The notes beneath the pieces are model-generated. The model was given only the letters and a program-made list of their open reading frames with translations, made no database searches and had not been told where the DNA came from. DNA of 43,577 bases from Candidatus Sulfotelmatobacter sp. (GTDB lineage: Bacteria; Acidobacteriota; Terriglobia; Terriglobales; Acidobacteriaceae), in assembly GCA_030039165.1 (NCBI GenBank), contig JASHQM010000124.1, positions 1-43,577 on the forward strand, given 5' to 3'. Positions 8,639 through 17,412 of this stretch are shown piece by piece. The position numbers and the translations under genes were made by a program. The stretch's first letter is position 1. The number at the start of each line of letters is the position of its first letter.

Positions 8639-10006
8639 TCAGAAATTCGTGGCCGTCTGCTGGGGCAGCGGTTCCTGCGAGGGCAGTTCTTCCGGCGGCT
8701 TGGAGCTCACTGTACGCTTTCTGCGCTGCGGCTGCACGAATGGTTTCGCAGCCGCAATGGTGCAGATTACGTAGAACAGCGCGGCATTGGCCGGAATCTG
8801 CAAGTTGAAATCCACGGCGCTGTGAACGAGAATTCCCGTCAGCCCCATCATGCAGGCCAATGCTGTCGCCCCGCTGGTTTCGGCTGGCCAACTCGCAATT
8901 TTCTTAATCGCCCTTCGATAGGCTGTAACCACAAACCAGAGCATCGCCACTAATCCCAGTATTCCCATTTCCACCAGCAGTTGCAGGTAGTCGTTATGCG
9001 CCTGATTAATAAAGAAATTCGTATAGAACGTTCGGAATTGCGGGTAGACCACCGGAAACGCCCCCAGTCCCCAACCCATCACTGGACGTTTCAGAAACAT
9101 GCGCACGCCATCGCGATTGATGGTGACGCGAATGTCGTTCGAAAGCTCAGAATGTGATGTGCTCAAGGTCGCAATTCGCTGGCTGAGTTCAGCTCCTCCA
9201 ACCCAAATCAGCAGTCCGGCGACAATGGTCAGAAACAGCCCGATCCCAATAGCCGTGGGCCAACCCCGTTTTTGCTTCACCAGAAATGCCCCCAGAAGCA
9301 CCATTTCGGCAATGATGGCAATCATTCCTCCACGCGAACCGGAAAGAAAAATTGTTCCCGCCATCACGGCCGCCGCCGTTGCCGCCATCGCCCGAGCCCG
9401 GGTTGAAGCCAACCGCGTGAGCGACAGCACCAGCGGAATCGGAACCAGCATCTCCATTAGCCCGGCATAGTGATTGTGATTTACGTAGGGGCCGTAAATC
9501 CATCCGCCCATGCGCGGCTCGCGTAACCAATAGAGTCTGCCGTTCGAGGAAATCCCCTGAATCAAGGCGAAAGTGGCGAGCGCCGCGCCGTAGATCGAAA
9601 AAATCGTCGCTAGCTTTCGCGCCTGCCCGCCGCGTATCAGCACCTGCGAGGTCAGAAAGCAAAGCGCAGCATAGGCTGTATATTGCAATGCCAGCGAAAT
9701 GGTGTCATGGGGATACGCACTCAGATGCAGGACAAGCTGCAGGAGCACCAGCAGTCCGAAGGCCGCCATGGGCAGAAAAAGCGGATTCCACCGCACCTTG
9801 AGCTCTTCTTCGAAGATCTCTTTCACCACCCACAGCAGAAATAAAATTCCGGATCCCATCTCCAGCAAAAAGATCGACCACGGCTCGACTTCCCCGAAGG
9901 CCAATGGACCAAACAGCAGCAACCCGAAAATTCCATAGAGCAGGGCAGAGTCGAGTTGCTTGGCCCTGTGCTGCCGCGGATTCTCAAAACTCTTTCTTGA
10001 TTGCAT
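8639..10006 (-). CDS. O-antigen ligase / Wzy-type polysaccharide polymerase family membrane protein
   Basis: 455 residues with about ten or eleven membrane segments. The family signature region is visible: PYVNHNHYAGLMEMLVP, SRGGMIAIIAEM and, after a periplasmic loop, NQAHNDYLQLLVEMG. These are typical of the O-antigen ligase/Wzy_C superfamily, which joins or polymerises lipid-linked glycans on the periplasmic side. Ligase or polymerase activity cannot be separated by sequence. It is the last gene of the minus-strand run kinase, TPR protein, ligase, 39 bases after the TPR gene. No clear ribosome site precedes ATG 10006. Confidence 0.87.
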   Translation of the reverse strand: MQSRKSFENPRQHRAKQLDSALLYGIFGLLLFGPLAFGEVEPWSIFLLEMGSGILFLLWVVKEIFEEELKVRWNPLFLPMAAFGLLVLLQLVLHLSAYPHDTISLALQYTAYAALCFLTSQVLIRGGQARKLATIFSIYGAALATFALIQGISSNGRLYWLREPRMGGWIYGPYVNHNHYAGLMEMLVPIPLVLSLTRLASTRARAMAATAAAVMAGTIFLSGSRGGMIAIIAEMVLLGAFLVKQKRGWPTAIGIGLFLTIVAGLLIWVGGAELSQRIATLSTSHSELSNDIRVTINRDGVRMFLKRPVMGWGLGAFPVVYPQFRTFYTNFFINQAHNDYLQLLVEMGILGLVAMLWFVVTAYRRAIKKIASWPAETSGATALACMMGLTGILVHSAVDFNLQIPANAALFYVICTIAAAKPFVQPQRRKRTVSSKPPEELPSQEPLPQQTATNF

Positions 10007-10045
10007 GGGGGGTCTGTCGGAACAAAACTCTTAAGCAGTGAAGAT

Positions 10046-11302
10046 TCACTGTCTTTTGGCCACCAGCCGGAAATCATCGACCCATAGTTTGCCGCGTATC
10101 GGGCTTCCTTCGGGCACGCGCTTTATATGCAGCACCAGCAGTTTGCAATCGTCTGCCGTGGTAAACTCGCCGCCCAGCGATTTCCAGAAGCCCGCTTCCT
10201 TCAACTCGTCGCTGTCGTATAGAACGGCTTGCGAATAAACATCCTGAATAACGATGTGCGGTCCGCCCGCGCCTTCCATCTCTCCATTCTTATAAAACGC
10301 GGAGAATTCATAAGTTGTGTCAGGTTGCACGGCAATGAACTGGCGGATTCCGGCATCGGTGACTCCGGGACCATCGAAGGCAATCAGCAGCGAGCGGGTT
10401 CCACTGTGGAAATCGCTGGGATCGAGCGTCAAGCCCACACTCTGCTGCTTGTCGTATTGCCAGTCGAATCCGCCATCGAGCACATCCAGGCTGAAATCTC
10501 CGTTGACGATCAGATTGTTCCGCGTGGGAAGATACCCCGATAAGCCAAAACGTGGCGCCGCCTGCTGCCAGACGAGGCGAGCTTCATCCGCATCCTGGTG
10601 CTTGAAAAGGTAAAGAATGTAGTCGTAGACCTCATGCAGATCGAACGATTGTGAGCTGGCAATTAACGCCGCCCATATTTTTTCCGTCGCCTGCGTATCT
10701 TCTTTGCTCATCAGCAAGTGGAGGAATTCCGTGTATGCCACTGCCCGCCGTGGGACCACGTCCCGCAACAGCCCATTAACATCGGGCTCGATTCGCCAGC
10801 AGAATTGAATCGCCAGCCGCGCCAGCGTCGGTTCGTTATCCAGCACAACCCGGAACTCGCGCAACGCTTTCTCGTTCTGGCCCTGTACCAGATAAAAATT
10901 GGCCGCCTCCCAGGCCACGTCAGGGGTGGTCGGGTCGGCCTCGATTGCATGTTCCAGCGCCCAAGTTTGATTCGAAACGTCACCCAGCACTTGATACGCG
11001 GAAGCCAGATCAAACCAGTAACGTGCCGCATGAGGATTGAGCTGCACCGCAGCCCTGTACGGTTCGATCGCCGCCGCCGGATCTCTCGTGACGAGCGCAT
11101 AATAACGTCCCACGTGATTGCGGAAATCGGCGTTGCGAGGATCCAGACGCACGGCCCGTTGCAGGCTCGCCAACTCCGGTTTATCGCCGTACTCCGAAGC
11201 CACAAATAATCGCCCGGCCAGGAACACGTAAAATCCAACGATCGACACTGCCGCAGCGATCATCCCTTGTTTTCGCCAGGCCGTGTTGAGAGCGATTTGC
11301 AT
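10046..11302 (-). CDS. TPR protein with C-terminal carbohydrate-binding-like domain
   Basis: About 418 residues. A membrane segment near residues 13-31 is followed by TPR-like repeats (about 45-180; for example LQRAVRLDPRNADFRNHVG and YRAAVQLNPHAARYWFDLA). The last 150 residues begin with LIVNGDFSLDVLDGGFDW and contain a GTRSLLIAFDGPG stretch, resembling the beta-sandwich CBM4/9-type domain found in polysaccharide-assembly proteins. The open frame reaches 11410, but ATG 11302 places the anchor normally and lies after the intergenic hairpins. It sits between the BY-kinase and the O-antigen ligase genes and probably works with them in polymer assembly. Confidence 0.82.
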   Translation of the reverse strand: MQIALNTAWRKQGMIAAAVSIVGFYVFLAGRLFVASEYGDKPELASLQRAVRLDPRNADFRNHVGRYYALVTRDPAAAIEPYRAAVQLNPHAARYWFDLASAYQVLGDVSNQTWALEHAIEADPTTPDVAWEAANFYLVQGQNEKALREFRVVLDNEPTLARLAIQFCWRIEPDVNGLLRDVVPRRAVAYTEFLHLLMSKEDTQATEKIWAALIASSQSFDLHEVYDYILYLFKHQDADEARLVWQQAAPRFGLSGYLPTRNNLIVNGDFSLDVLDGGFDWQYDKQQSVGLTLDPSDFHSGTRSLLIAFDGPGVTDAGIRQFIAVQPDTTYEFSAFYKNGEMEGAGGPHIVIQDVYSQAVLYDSDELKEAGFWKSLGGEFTTADDCKLLVLHIKRVPEGSPIRGKLWVDDFRLVAKRQ

Positions 11303-11343
11303 CGGGCTTTGCGAGTCAATAATTGATTGGTTTTTCCGAGTCC

Positions 11344-11381
11344 TTGGCAAATCCTGGCAACTTTGCCAAAAGCTTTTTGGC
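11344..11381 (-). promoter_or_regulatory. Two mutually exclusive hairpins between kinase and TPR genes
   Basis: TTGGCAAA (11344-11351) is a perfect complement of TTTGCCAA (11362-11369). GCCAAAA (11365-11371) is a perfect complement of TTTTGGC (11375-11381) across a 3-base loop. Both helices use 11365-11369, so only one can form. The site lies in the 175-base gap of the polysaccharide operon, before the TPR gene start. An attenuator or mRNA-processing element is possible; no run of U follows closely. Confidence 0.45.
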
Positions 11382-11477
11382 AGCCAAATCCACAGAGAAC
11401 CGCCAAACAAATGTGAAATGGCCGATTCTAAATGCAGGACGAACCCTATTTCGCTCTAGCGAAATCTACGACAAGGT

Positions 11478-13850
11478 CTACGCGCTGTTCGACGAAGCTT
11501 CGGCAATATCTTCGGCGTCGCCATCATCCTGTTCTTCATCGTCTGTGTCGTGCGCCTCATCGTCGCGATAGTACCGCGAATATTTTCCCTGGTATTCGTA
11601 GTAGTAGTAATAATCCGGCGAACTCAAGTCCACGGCATTCAGCAGCACGCCTGAAACTTTCGCGTTCACCTGCATCAGAATGTCGCGCGAGCGCCGCAGC
11701 GCCTGTTTCGTCGTCTGCCCGGAGCGGATGACCAGCACAATAGCGTCGGCGCGCGGCGAGAGTACCACCGCATCGGTCACCGATAAGGTCGGCGGCGTGT
11801 CGATGACGATGTGGTCATACTGCCCGCGCAGCTCATCCAGCACGTCACGCATATTCGTCGAGGCCAGAAGTTCGGCCGGATTCGGGGGCGGCGTCCCCGC
11901 GGGCAATACTGACAGGTTAGGCAACACAGGAGAGCGCGTAATCGCATCCTGCAACTTGGCGCTGCCGGTCAGTACGTTGCTCAAGCCGCTGCGCGGTCCC
12001 ATTCCCAAGGTTTTATGAATGCTTGGCCGCCGCAAATCGGCGTCAATGAGCAACACTCGAATTCCCTTCTGCGCCAGAACCACCGCGCAGTTAATACTGG
12101 TGGTGGTCTTGCCTTCCTGCGGCAGCGCGCTGGTGATCATGATCACCTTGGGCGGCGCGCCTAGATTCGAAAGCAGCAGCGAAGTACGCAGCGCCCGGTA
12201 GGATTCCGCCATCTGCGACTGCGGCCTCACCTGAGTCACCAACTCCACCACTTCTTTTGAGCTCGCTATCACTAGCCGTTTGGACGTGGAGCCCTCCCGT
12301 GCTGTCCTGGATCCCATGGGAATCATCCCAAGCGGCGCCAACCCGGAAATCATCTGCGCCTGCTCGGTGGTGCGTACTGTGTTGTCCAGACCCTCCAGCA
12401 GAAATGCCAGTCCGATACCGGAGCTCAGTCCCAGCACGAAAGCGAAGGCTAAGTTCCGCGGAATATTCGGCTCAATCGGCGTCATGGGAGCGCGCGCATA
12501 ATCGACGATGCGAAAGTTATTCGACTTCAATCCCGCAGAAACTCCCGCCTCTTTCATCTTCTCCATCAATCCTTCATAGAGTTGGCGGTAGCTTTCCAGA
12601 TCGCGCTTCAGAATGCTGTACTGAATCGCGCTTTCGTTCAGTTTATTGGCTTCCTGCTTCTGCTTCTCCAGCGCGTCGTGCAGCATGTTCTCCCGCTGTA
12701 ATGCCGCCATGTACTGGCCGCGAATCTTGGCGGCAACTTTTCTCGTCTCCCCCAGAATCTGCGCGTCGATTTCCTTGAGCTGCGTGTTCAGTTGCGCAAC
12801 TTTCGGGTACGACGGCCCAAACTGTGTACTCAACTCTGCCATCTGTATTTTGACGTCGGCTTCTTTCGTGCGCAGCGACTCCAGCAAAGACGACGCCGGC
12901 GGCCCTCCGGCGCCCGACACGTCAAGTGCGCTCGCCGCCGACGAGATACTGTCGACGTCGCCGGACTGCACGAGCCGGTAGACCGACTCCTTATCCATTC
13001 GCTCCGATTCCGCCGCCGTGAGCGCTTTGTTCAGCTCATCCAGCTTGGACGTGATAATGTTCTGCTTTTCATCGATGCCCAAGATCTCGTGCTCGCGCTG
13101 GTAGCGCACCAGTTTTTCCTGCGACGTTTCCACCTTCATCTGCAAGTCGACCAACTGCTTCGAGAGCCAGTCGGAAGCCTGCATGGTGGAATCGAAACGC
13201 GACTTGAAATTGTTCTCAGTGTAGGTGCTCATCAAAGTATTGACCACGGTTGCCGTCAAATCCTTGTCGGGACTGCGGTATGACACCTTGATAATGTGCG
13301 TGTTGGGCGAGAGCGTGACTTTCAGACTTCCCCGGAAAGCTCCCAGGAGAGCTGAGGTTCTAACTGGATCTGCCTGCAAGGGATCGGGCGCAAGATCCAG
13401 CGCCGATGGCAGAGAAGGCTTCTTGCCGCCGAATTCCGGCCGCCGGTCCAGCCCCAGCTCTTTGACCACCTGCAAAGCCAGCAGATCGCTTTGCAGGATC
13501 ATCACCTCGGTTTCGAGCTCGGTGGGGTCGTAATAATCGAGATTGAAAGTCGGGGAATTGTTGAAATTGACCAGTCCCGAATCCGGCTTGTTGATTTCGA
13601 TGCTGCCGCTGGCCTCATAAATTGGAGTCATTTTCAGGCTGGCGATGGCAACGACGGAGAAAACACAAATCAGGCAGGCCAGTACAGTCCATTTTCGCTT
13701 GAGCAGAACGCGAATATATTCGCCCAAGGTCGAGTCTTGTGGGGGGAGTTCGGGATAAATCCGCGGACCAAGGTTGCGTCCAAAATCCGCGCCGGTCGGG
13801 GATAGTTGAAGAGCGGAACTATTGGCCTGTACCAGCGATCCCGAATCCAT
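11478..13850 (-). CDS. Wzz / BY-kinase fusion: polysaccharide chain-length and tyrosine autokinase
   Basis: About 790 residues. The N-terminal Wzz domain starts with LGEYIRVLLKRKWTVL and a membrane segment. A long coiled-coil periplasmic part follows (about residues 180-450), then the Pro-rich MTPIEPNIPRN and a second membrane segment. The cytoplasmic BY-kinase has Walker A ALPQEGKTTT (about residue 575), Walker A' LLIDADLRRP (about 601) and Walker B HIVIDTPP (about 681). Next comes a tyrosine cluster, DYYYYYEYQGKYSRYYRD, the usual autophosphorylation site, and then an unusually acidic tail. Start 13850 has GGGAGAAGGA just upstream; in-frame TTG 13880 and ATG 13871 are less likely. These proteins control export and length of exopolysaccharide through phosphorylation cycles. 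Confidence 0.92.
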   Translation of the reverse strand: MDSGSLVQANSSALQLSPTGADFGRNLGPRIYPELPPQDSTLGEYIRVLLKRKWTVLACLICVFSVVAIASLKMTPIYEASGSIEINKPDSGLVNFNNSPTFNLDYYDPTELETEVMILQSDLLALQVVKELGLDRRPEFGGKKPSLPSALDLAPDPLQADPVRTSALLGAFRGSLKVTLSPNTHIIKVSYRSPDKDLTATVVNTLMSTYTENNFKSRFDSTMQASDWLSKQLVDLQMKVETSQEKLVRYQREHEILGIDEKQNIITSKLDELNKALTAAESERMDKESVYRLVQSGDVDSISSAASALDVSGAGGPPASSLLESLRTKEADVKIQMAELSTQFGPSYPKVAQLNTQLKEIDAQILGETRKVAAKIRGQYMAALQRENMLHDALEKQKQEANKLNESAIQYSILKRDLESYRQLYEGLMEKMKEAGVSAGLKSNNFRIVDYARAPMTPIEPNIPRNLAFAFVLGLSSGIGLAFLLEGLDNTVRTTEQAQMISGLAPLGMIPMGSRTAREGSTSKRLVIASSKEVVELVTQVRPQSQMAESYRALRTSLLLSNLGAPPKVIMITSALPQEGKTTTSINCAVVLAQKGIRVLLIDADLRRPSIHKTLGMGPRSGLSNVLTGSAKLQDAITRSPVLPNLSVLPAGTPPPNPAELLASTNMRDVLDELRGQYDHIVIDTPPTLSVTDAVVLSPRADAIVLVIRSGQTTKQALRRSRDILMQVNAKVSGVLLNAVDLSSPDYYYYYEYQGKYSRYYRDDEAHDTDDEEQDDGDAEDIAEASSNSA

Positions 13851-14212
13851 TCCTTCTCCCAAAAGCGTCATTCCGGGCAAGCGCTATTTGCGCAGCGCGG
13901 GACTGCATAAAGCGTCCGTCGCTGCTGCACAGAACGCAAACCCATCCCGGACTCGATGGCTGGTTCATCGTCCGGGAATTTTTCACGATCGTATGTCGAG
14001 GTTTCGCCGCTATTTTAGCATTGCCGAGCGAGCAAGCGATGCTGAATTCTGCACGGCATAAAGAAAGTTACGTGGAGCTTTCTTTGAACCGATTTCGGGT
14101 TAAGCGAATCCGGATCGCGTGCGAAGACATTCGCAAGCATCAGGAGAACAGGAACGCACACGACCGTGCGCTCGTGTAGAAGCGGAATTGTTTTTCGGAA
14201 TCTGTCTTTTCG
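13851..14212. other. Gap between Flp pilin and BY-kinase genes
   Basis: 362 bases, without a supported ORF. It should carry the promoter of the minus-strand polysaccharide operon; TAAAAT (minus strand, about 14013-14018) is the only -10-like hexamer noticed and lacks a good -35. Two inverted repeats occur: AAAGAAAG (14060-14067) with CTTTCTTT (14078-14085), and ACACGA with TCGTGT near 14158-14177. Confidence 0.5.
14060..14085. repeat. 8+8 inverted repeat upstream of the polysaccharide operon
   Basis: AAAGAAAG and CTTTCTTT are perfect complements separated by 10 bases, about 210 bases upstream of the BY-kinase start. The AT-only style stands out from the GC-rich surroundings. An operator is possible; it has no U tract and does not look like a terminator. 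Confidence 0.4.
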
Positions 14213-14377
14213 CTACTGGATGGCACTGGCGACGTTCGAGAACACGTTGTTCGCGTTCGAACCGATCAGCCGCACCGTTCCCACGACGATCACCAGAATC
14301 ACCGCCAGCATTACAGCGTATTCGGCGATGTCCTGGCCGCGCTCATCGCGCCAAAGATTTTGTAGAATGTTGGCCAC
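14213..14377 (-). CDS. Flp/Fap family type IVb pilin
   Basis: A 54-residue frame with a GTG start at 14377, preceded by GAGGAGAAGGAG, a strong ribosome site. The protein begins VANILQNLWRDERGQDIAEY and then has one hydrophobic segment (AVMLAVILVIVVGTVRLIG). RGQDIAEYAV fits the Flp pilin processing region, with cleavage after Gly and Glu at mature position 5, normally done by a TadV-type prepilin peptidase. The tail SNANNVFSNVASAIQ is also typical. No tad assembly genes (cpaB, rcpA, tadA, tadB) are nearby, so assembly would need a locus elsewhere. It lies 194 bases after the NarL-like regulator on the same strand, so it may be controlled by that pair. Confidence 0.85.
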   Translation of the reverse strand: MANILQNLWRDERGQDIAEYAVMLAVILVIVVGTVRLIGSNANNVFSNVASAIQ

Positions 14378-14571
14378 GGGCTCCTTCTCCTCACAAAGTT
14401 TTCTTCACCCAAGTCTCGAACACCAGGTCACCGGGACACTACCGCATCGGTGGCCGGATTAGTTTGTTATCCCGAGGCTGGTCTGTAGAAATCATAGAAG
14501 TCACCCTGCTGCTCGCCAATAGCCCTTAAGTGCCACACAGAAACACTTTAGGAATTCAGTGTAAGTTACTG

Positions 14572-15258
14572 CTAACCAATGCTTTTAAGGGGAAGCGATT
14601 GATTTACGGCAAACAGGGCCAGCTCCAGCCGCGTGGAAACCCCTAGCTTGTCGAAGATGTTGCTGAGATGGTGCTTGACCGTGTCTTCGCTAATCTTGAA
14701 GTACTCGGCGATCTCTTTATTGGAGTAGCCGGCTACCACCGCCGCCACAATCTCCAGTTCGCGCGGCGTGAGGCCGAATTTCTTCTGCCGCGCTTCGTCG
14801 CTGGAAGATTGCACCAGCGTTCGCAAGTATTGAACCAGATTGGAAACGCTTTCCCGTCCCACCCAGTACTCGCCCGACATGACCGTATGAATGGCTTTCA
14901 ACAGCAGTTGGGTCGCCGAATCCTTCAATACAACGCCGCGCGCCCCGAGTTGAAGAGCCTCAACGATCTGGCTTTTCTCCGCCGCCGCGGTCAGCAGAAT
15001 CACCCGCACCGGCGTGGCATTGGCGGGCGCGCTGAGATCGCGCAACGCTTCCAGCCCGGGATGCTTGGGCATCGACAAGTCGAGTAATAGCAGATCCGGC
15101 TTCAGTTGCCGCGCCAGCCTTACCGCTTCCGCTCCATCCGACGCCTCGCCGATTACCTTCAAGTCCGGCTCGGCTTCCAGCAACCGTCGCAATCCATCGC
15201 GAAAGATCGGATGATCGTCGGCGATCACGATGCGAACCTGCGCTTTCTTAAAATTCAT
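14572..15258 (-). CDS. NarL/LuxR-family response regulator
   Basis: About 228 residues. The receiver domain (about 5-125) has the acidic pair in VIADDHPIFRDGL, the phospho-acceptor Asp in PDLLLLDLSMP, and Lys in GARGVVLKDSA. The C-terminal LuxR-type helix-turn-helix starts FGLTPRELEIVAAVVAGYSN and continues KEIAEYFKISEDTVKHHLS. Start 15258 is chosen because GGAG lies 9 bases upstream and the gene then overlaps the sensor-kinase stop by 11 bases, a common translational coupling. Longer in-frame starts are at 15273 and 15282. It is the partner of the upstream NarX-like kinase. Confidence 0.9.
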   Translation of the reverse strand: MNFKKAQVRIVIADDHPIFRDGLRRLLEAEPDLKVIGEASDGAEAVRLARQLKPDLLLLDLSMPKHPGLEALRDLSAPANATPVRVILLTAAAEKSQIVEALQLGARGVVLKDSATQLLLKAIHTVMSGEYWVGRESVSNLVQYLRTLVQSSSDEARQKKFGLTPRELEIVAAVVAGYSNKEIAEYFKISEDTVKHHLSNIFDKLGVSTRLELALFAVNQSLPLKSIG

Positions 15259-17065
15259 GGGGGAGTTCTCCATCTTTCGCAACCTTCACTTCCAGACGCG
15301 TTCCCTGACCGGGATTCGATTCTACCGTGAGTGCGCCTCCAATCAAACGAACACGTTCCTTGATGATCGTCGGCCCTTTACCCAGGCTGTCGAGTTGCTC
15401 CGGCGTATATCTGCCGGAGAAGGGAAACCCTTTGCCGTCGTCCTCGAGCGTAAGACTCCAATGATCCGCATTGGCCGTCAACCGCACCAGCACATGCCGC
15501 GCCTGGCTGTGCTTGCGTACATTCACCAGACCCTCCTGTACGATGCGCAACAGTTCGCGGCAAATTCTATCCGGCATCTCCAGCTTCTCAATGTCTGTGA
15601 TGAAGCGCGCGGAAACTCCGGTTTCGCGCTGAAAGCGTTCCACCGAGTCGATCACCAAGTTGAGCAAACGCCGCGAGTCCACGTCGATCGACTTCATCTG
15701 CTGCATCAGCTCGCGCAGCTTCAAAACCTCTTCCCGCAGTAAGCCCTGAATGCGCTTCAGTTCTCCCCCGACGATAGCCGGCGAAGTCTCCGCCTGGCGG
15801 CGAAGAACATCCACCTGCATCTCAACCGCAATCAGCGACTGCACAGCGCCATCATGTAGCTCTCGGGCGAAACGTGCGCGCTCTGCGGCGCTCGCCCGCC
15901 GTCGCAGGCGATGCAGCAAATAAACGTTGTACACCGCTGGCCCCACCTGGTGCAGCACATCCAGCAAGAATCGCAGCTCTTCCTGCGTCTCTCCCCGCCA
16001 CGAGGGATCGAAGACGAACACACGACCTCGCCACTCGGAGCCAAACAGAAATGAAACTGTAATCACTGATGTAAACGGCTGTTGCTGGTGCAAGAGCTCG
16101 AGCGAAGTCGTCGAGGGGGCGGCTACAGGATTGCCGTCGCCATCGAGTGCGGTCGCACTCCAACGGCTTCCCTCGGCCTTCGCGTAACAAACCTCTCCTG
16201 GAAAATCCTCCAGGTACGTCTTCGTATCTTGGGGCCTAGAATCCAGCCACACAAACTCGGCCCCCGCGCTCGCGGCATTGCGCAGCTCTCCCAGGAAGCT
16301 TCTATGGCTGTGAATTTCCTGCGACGCAATCAGCAGCCGCGAGGCCGCGTACATGCGGGCGATCTCGGCGCACATCTGCTGTAGCGTTCCCGTCAACCCG
16401 GCTTCGACGCGTATCTTGGCCAGCATCCGCGTAACCGCAGCCTTTTCCGCCCGCAAATGCTTCTGCTGCTCGGCGAGGTAGCCCAGAAGCAATCCCATCA
16501 CGAGCAGATAAACTGAGAGCATGAACAGGCGGTTCGGCTCGAACTCGGAGATATTAACTTGCAGGCCTGAGAGCACATGCCACGGCAGGATGCCTCCACG
16601 CTCAGCCCACTTGTGCAACAGTACGAAACTTTCGCCCCACAACAGCACCACTTCCGCCGCGGCCGTGCTCAGCGTCTCCCACATCCCCCATCGGTAGGCT
16701 GCTGCCGTCAGGACAAATACGAAGAAAAGAAAGAAGGGGCTGCGCGGACCCTCGGCGAAGACGGAAATGAAGGCAGGCCAGACGATGTCGGCGGCGTGAA
16801 CCATGAAGCGGAACGCAGGCGTAGACTCCTTGCGCCTCCGCAACAGCATCATGATCAGAATGCCGTTGGCCAGATAAAAGACAAACAGTCCGTAGGCGGC
16901 ATTGGAATGCCCCAACTCCGTAGGATCCATCCGGATCGCAACCAACGCCGATACTGCTAGAAACACTCGTGCCGTGGCCAACCAGCGCTCGATGCGCCGC
17001 ACTTCCCCGGGGTCGCCGGGAGCCTGCCATCGTGAACGAAAACGCCGCTTTATGTTAGTGCTCAA
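15248..17065 (-). CDS. NarX/DesK-type sensor histidine kinase (HisKA_3)
   Basis: 605 residues. The N-terminal third has about five or six membrane segments (residues 30-190). A GAF-like sensory region (about 210-380) follows. The HisKA_3 phosphorylation motif is ERARFARELHDGAVQSLIAV, with the active His in ELHDG. The HATPase domain shows an N-box region ELLRIVQEGLVNVRKHSQA and EDDGKGF as the G1 box. The start is TTG 17065 with only a weak ribosome site; no better start was seen before the first membrane segment. It forms an overlapping pair with the NarL-like regulator. Confidence 0.88.
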   Translation of the reverse strand: MSTNIKRRFRSRWQAPGDPGEVRRIERWLATARVFLAVSALVAIRMDPTELGHSNAAYGLFVFYLANGILIMMLLRRRKESTPAFRFMVHAADIVWPAFISVFAEGPRSPFFLFFVFVLTAAAYRWGMWETLSTAAAEVVLLWGESFVLLHKWAERGGILPWHVLSGLQVNISEFEPNRLFMLSVYLLVMGLLLGYLAEQQKHLRAEKAAVTRMLAKIRVEAGLTGTLQQMCAEIARMYAASRLLIASQEIHSHRSFLGELRNAASAGAEFVWLDSRPQDTKTYLEDFPGEVCYAKAEGSRWSATALDGDGNPVAAPSTTSLELLHQQQPFTSVITVSFLFGSEWRGRVFVFDPSWRGETQEELRFLLDVLHQVGPAVYNVYLLHRLRRRASAAERARFARELHDGAVQSLIAVEMQVDVLRRQAETSPAIVGGELKRIQGLLREEVLKLRELMQQMKSIDVDSRRLLNLVIDSVERFQRETGVSARFITDIEKLEMPDRICRELLRIVQEGLVNVRKHSQARHVLVRLTANADHWSLTLEDDGKGFPFSGRYTPEQLDSLGKGPTIIKERVRLIGGALTVESNPGQGTRLEVKVAKDGELPHEF

Positions 17066-17412
17066 TTGCGGTCACTTACCCCGGGAACTGAAGCTCTCAG
17101 GTCGTTCCGCATAGTATTGACAAGAAAAGCGAGGTGCAAGCGAAAGTTGACCACTACCAGCTTCGCCCGATCCTCACTTGCGAGGAGTACACATTATCTT
17201 AATCCTCTTTCAGTCGCTGCGGGTTACTTCCGTAATCCAGCGCTTACCTTAACCCAGTCTACAATCGTGCCAGGAGTCGCTATTTCGGTGGCCATCCAGC
17301 CGTAGCTACCGCTTTTCTTGGACTCTGGACAACTCTTGCGTGTTTTGTTGGAGTTCATGGCCGCTTATCCCGCAACTGTCCAGAGATTGCCAAGACGGAT
17401 ACTGAAGGACCA
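17066..17412. other. Divergent promoter region between two histidine kinase genes
   Basis: 347 bases between a minus-strand and a plus-strand kinase gene, so it must hold promoters in both directions. I found no strong -35/-10 pair. CTCTGGACA (17323-17331) and TGTCCAGAG (17377-17385) form a 9-base inverted repeat just before the plus-strand gene. No ORF supported. Confidence 0.5.

Noticed and set aside
14530..14560. Possible sigma-54 promoter (TGGCAC on the minus strand) before the Flp pilin
   Set aside because: The GG to GC distance is 9, not 10, and the -12 part is not TTGC.
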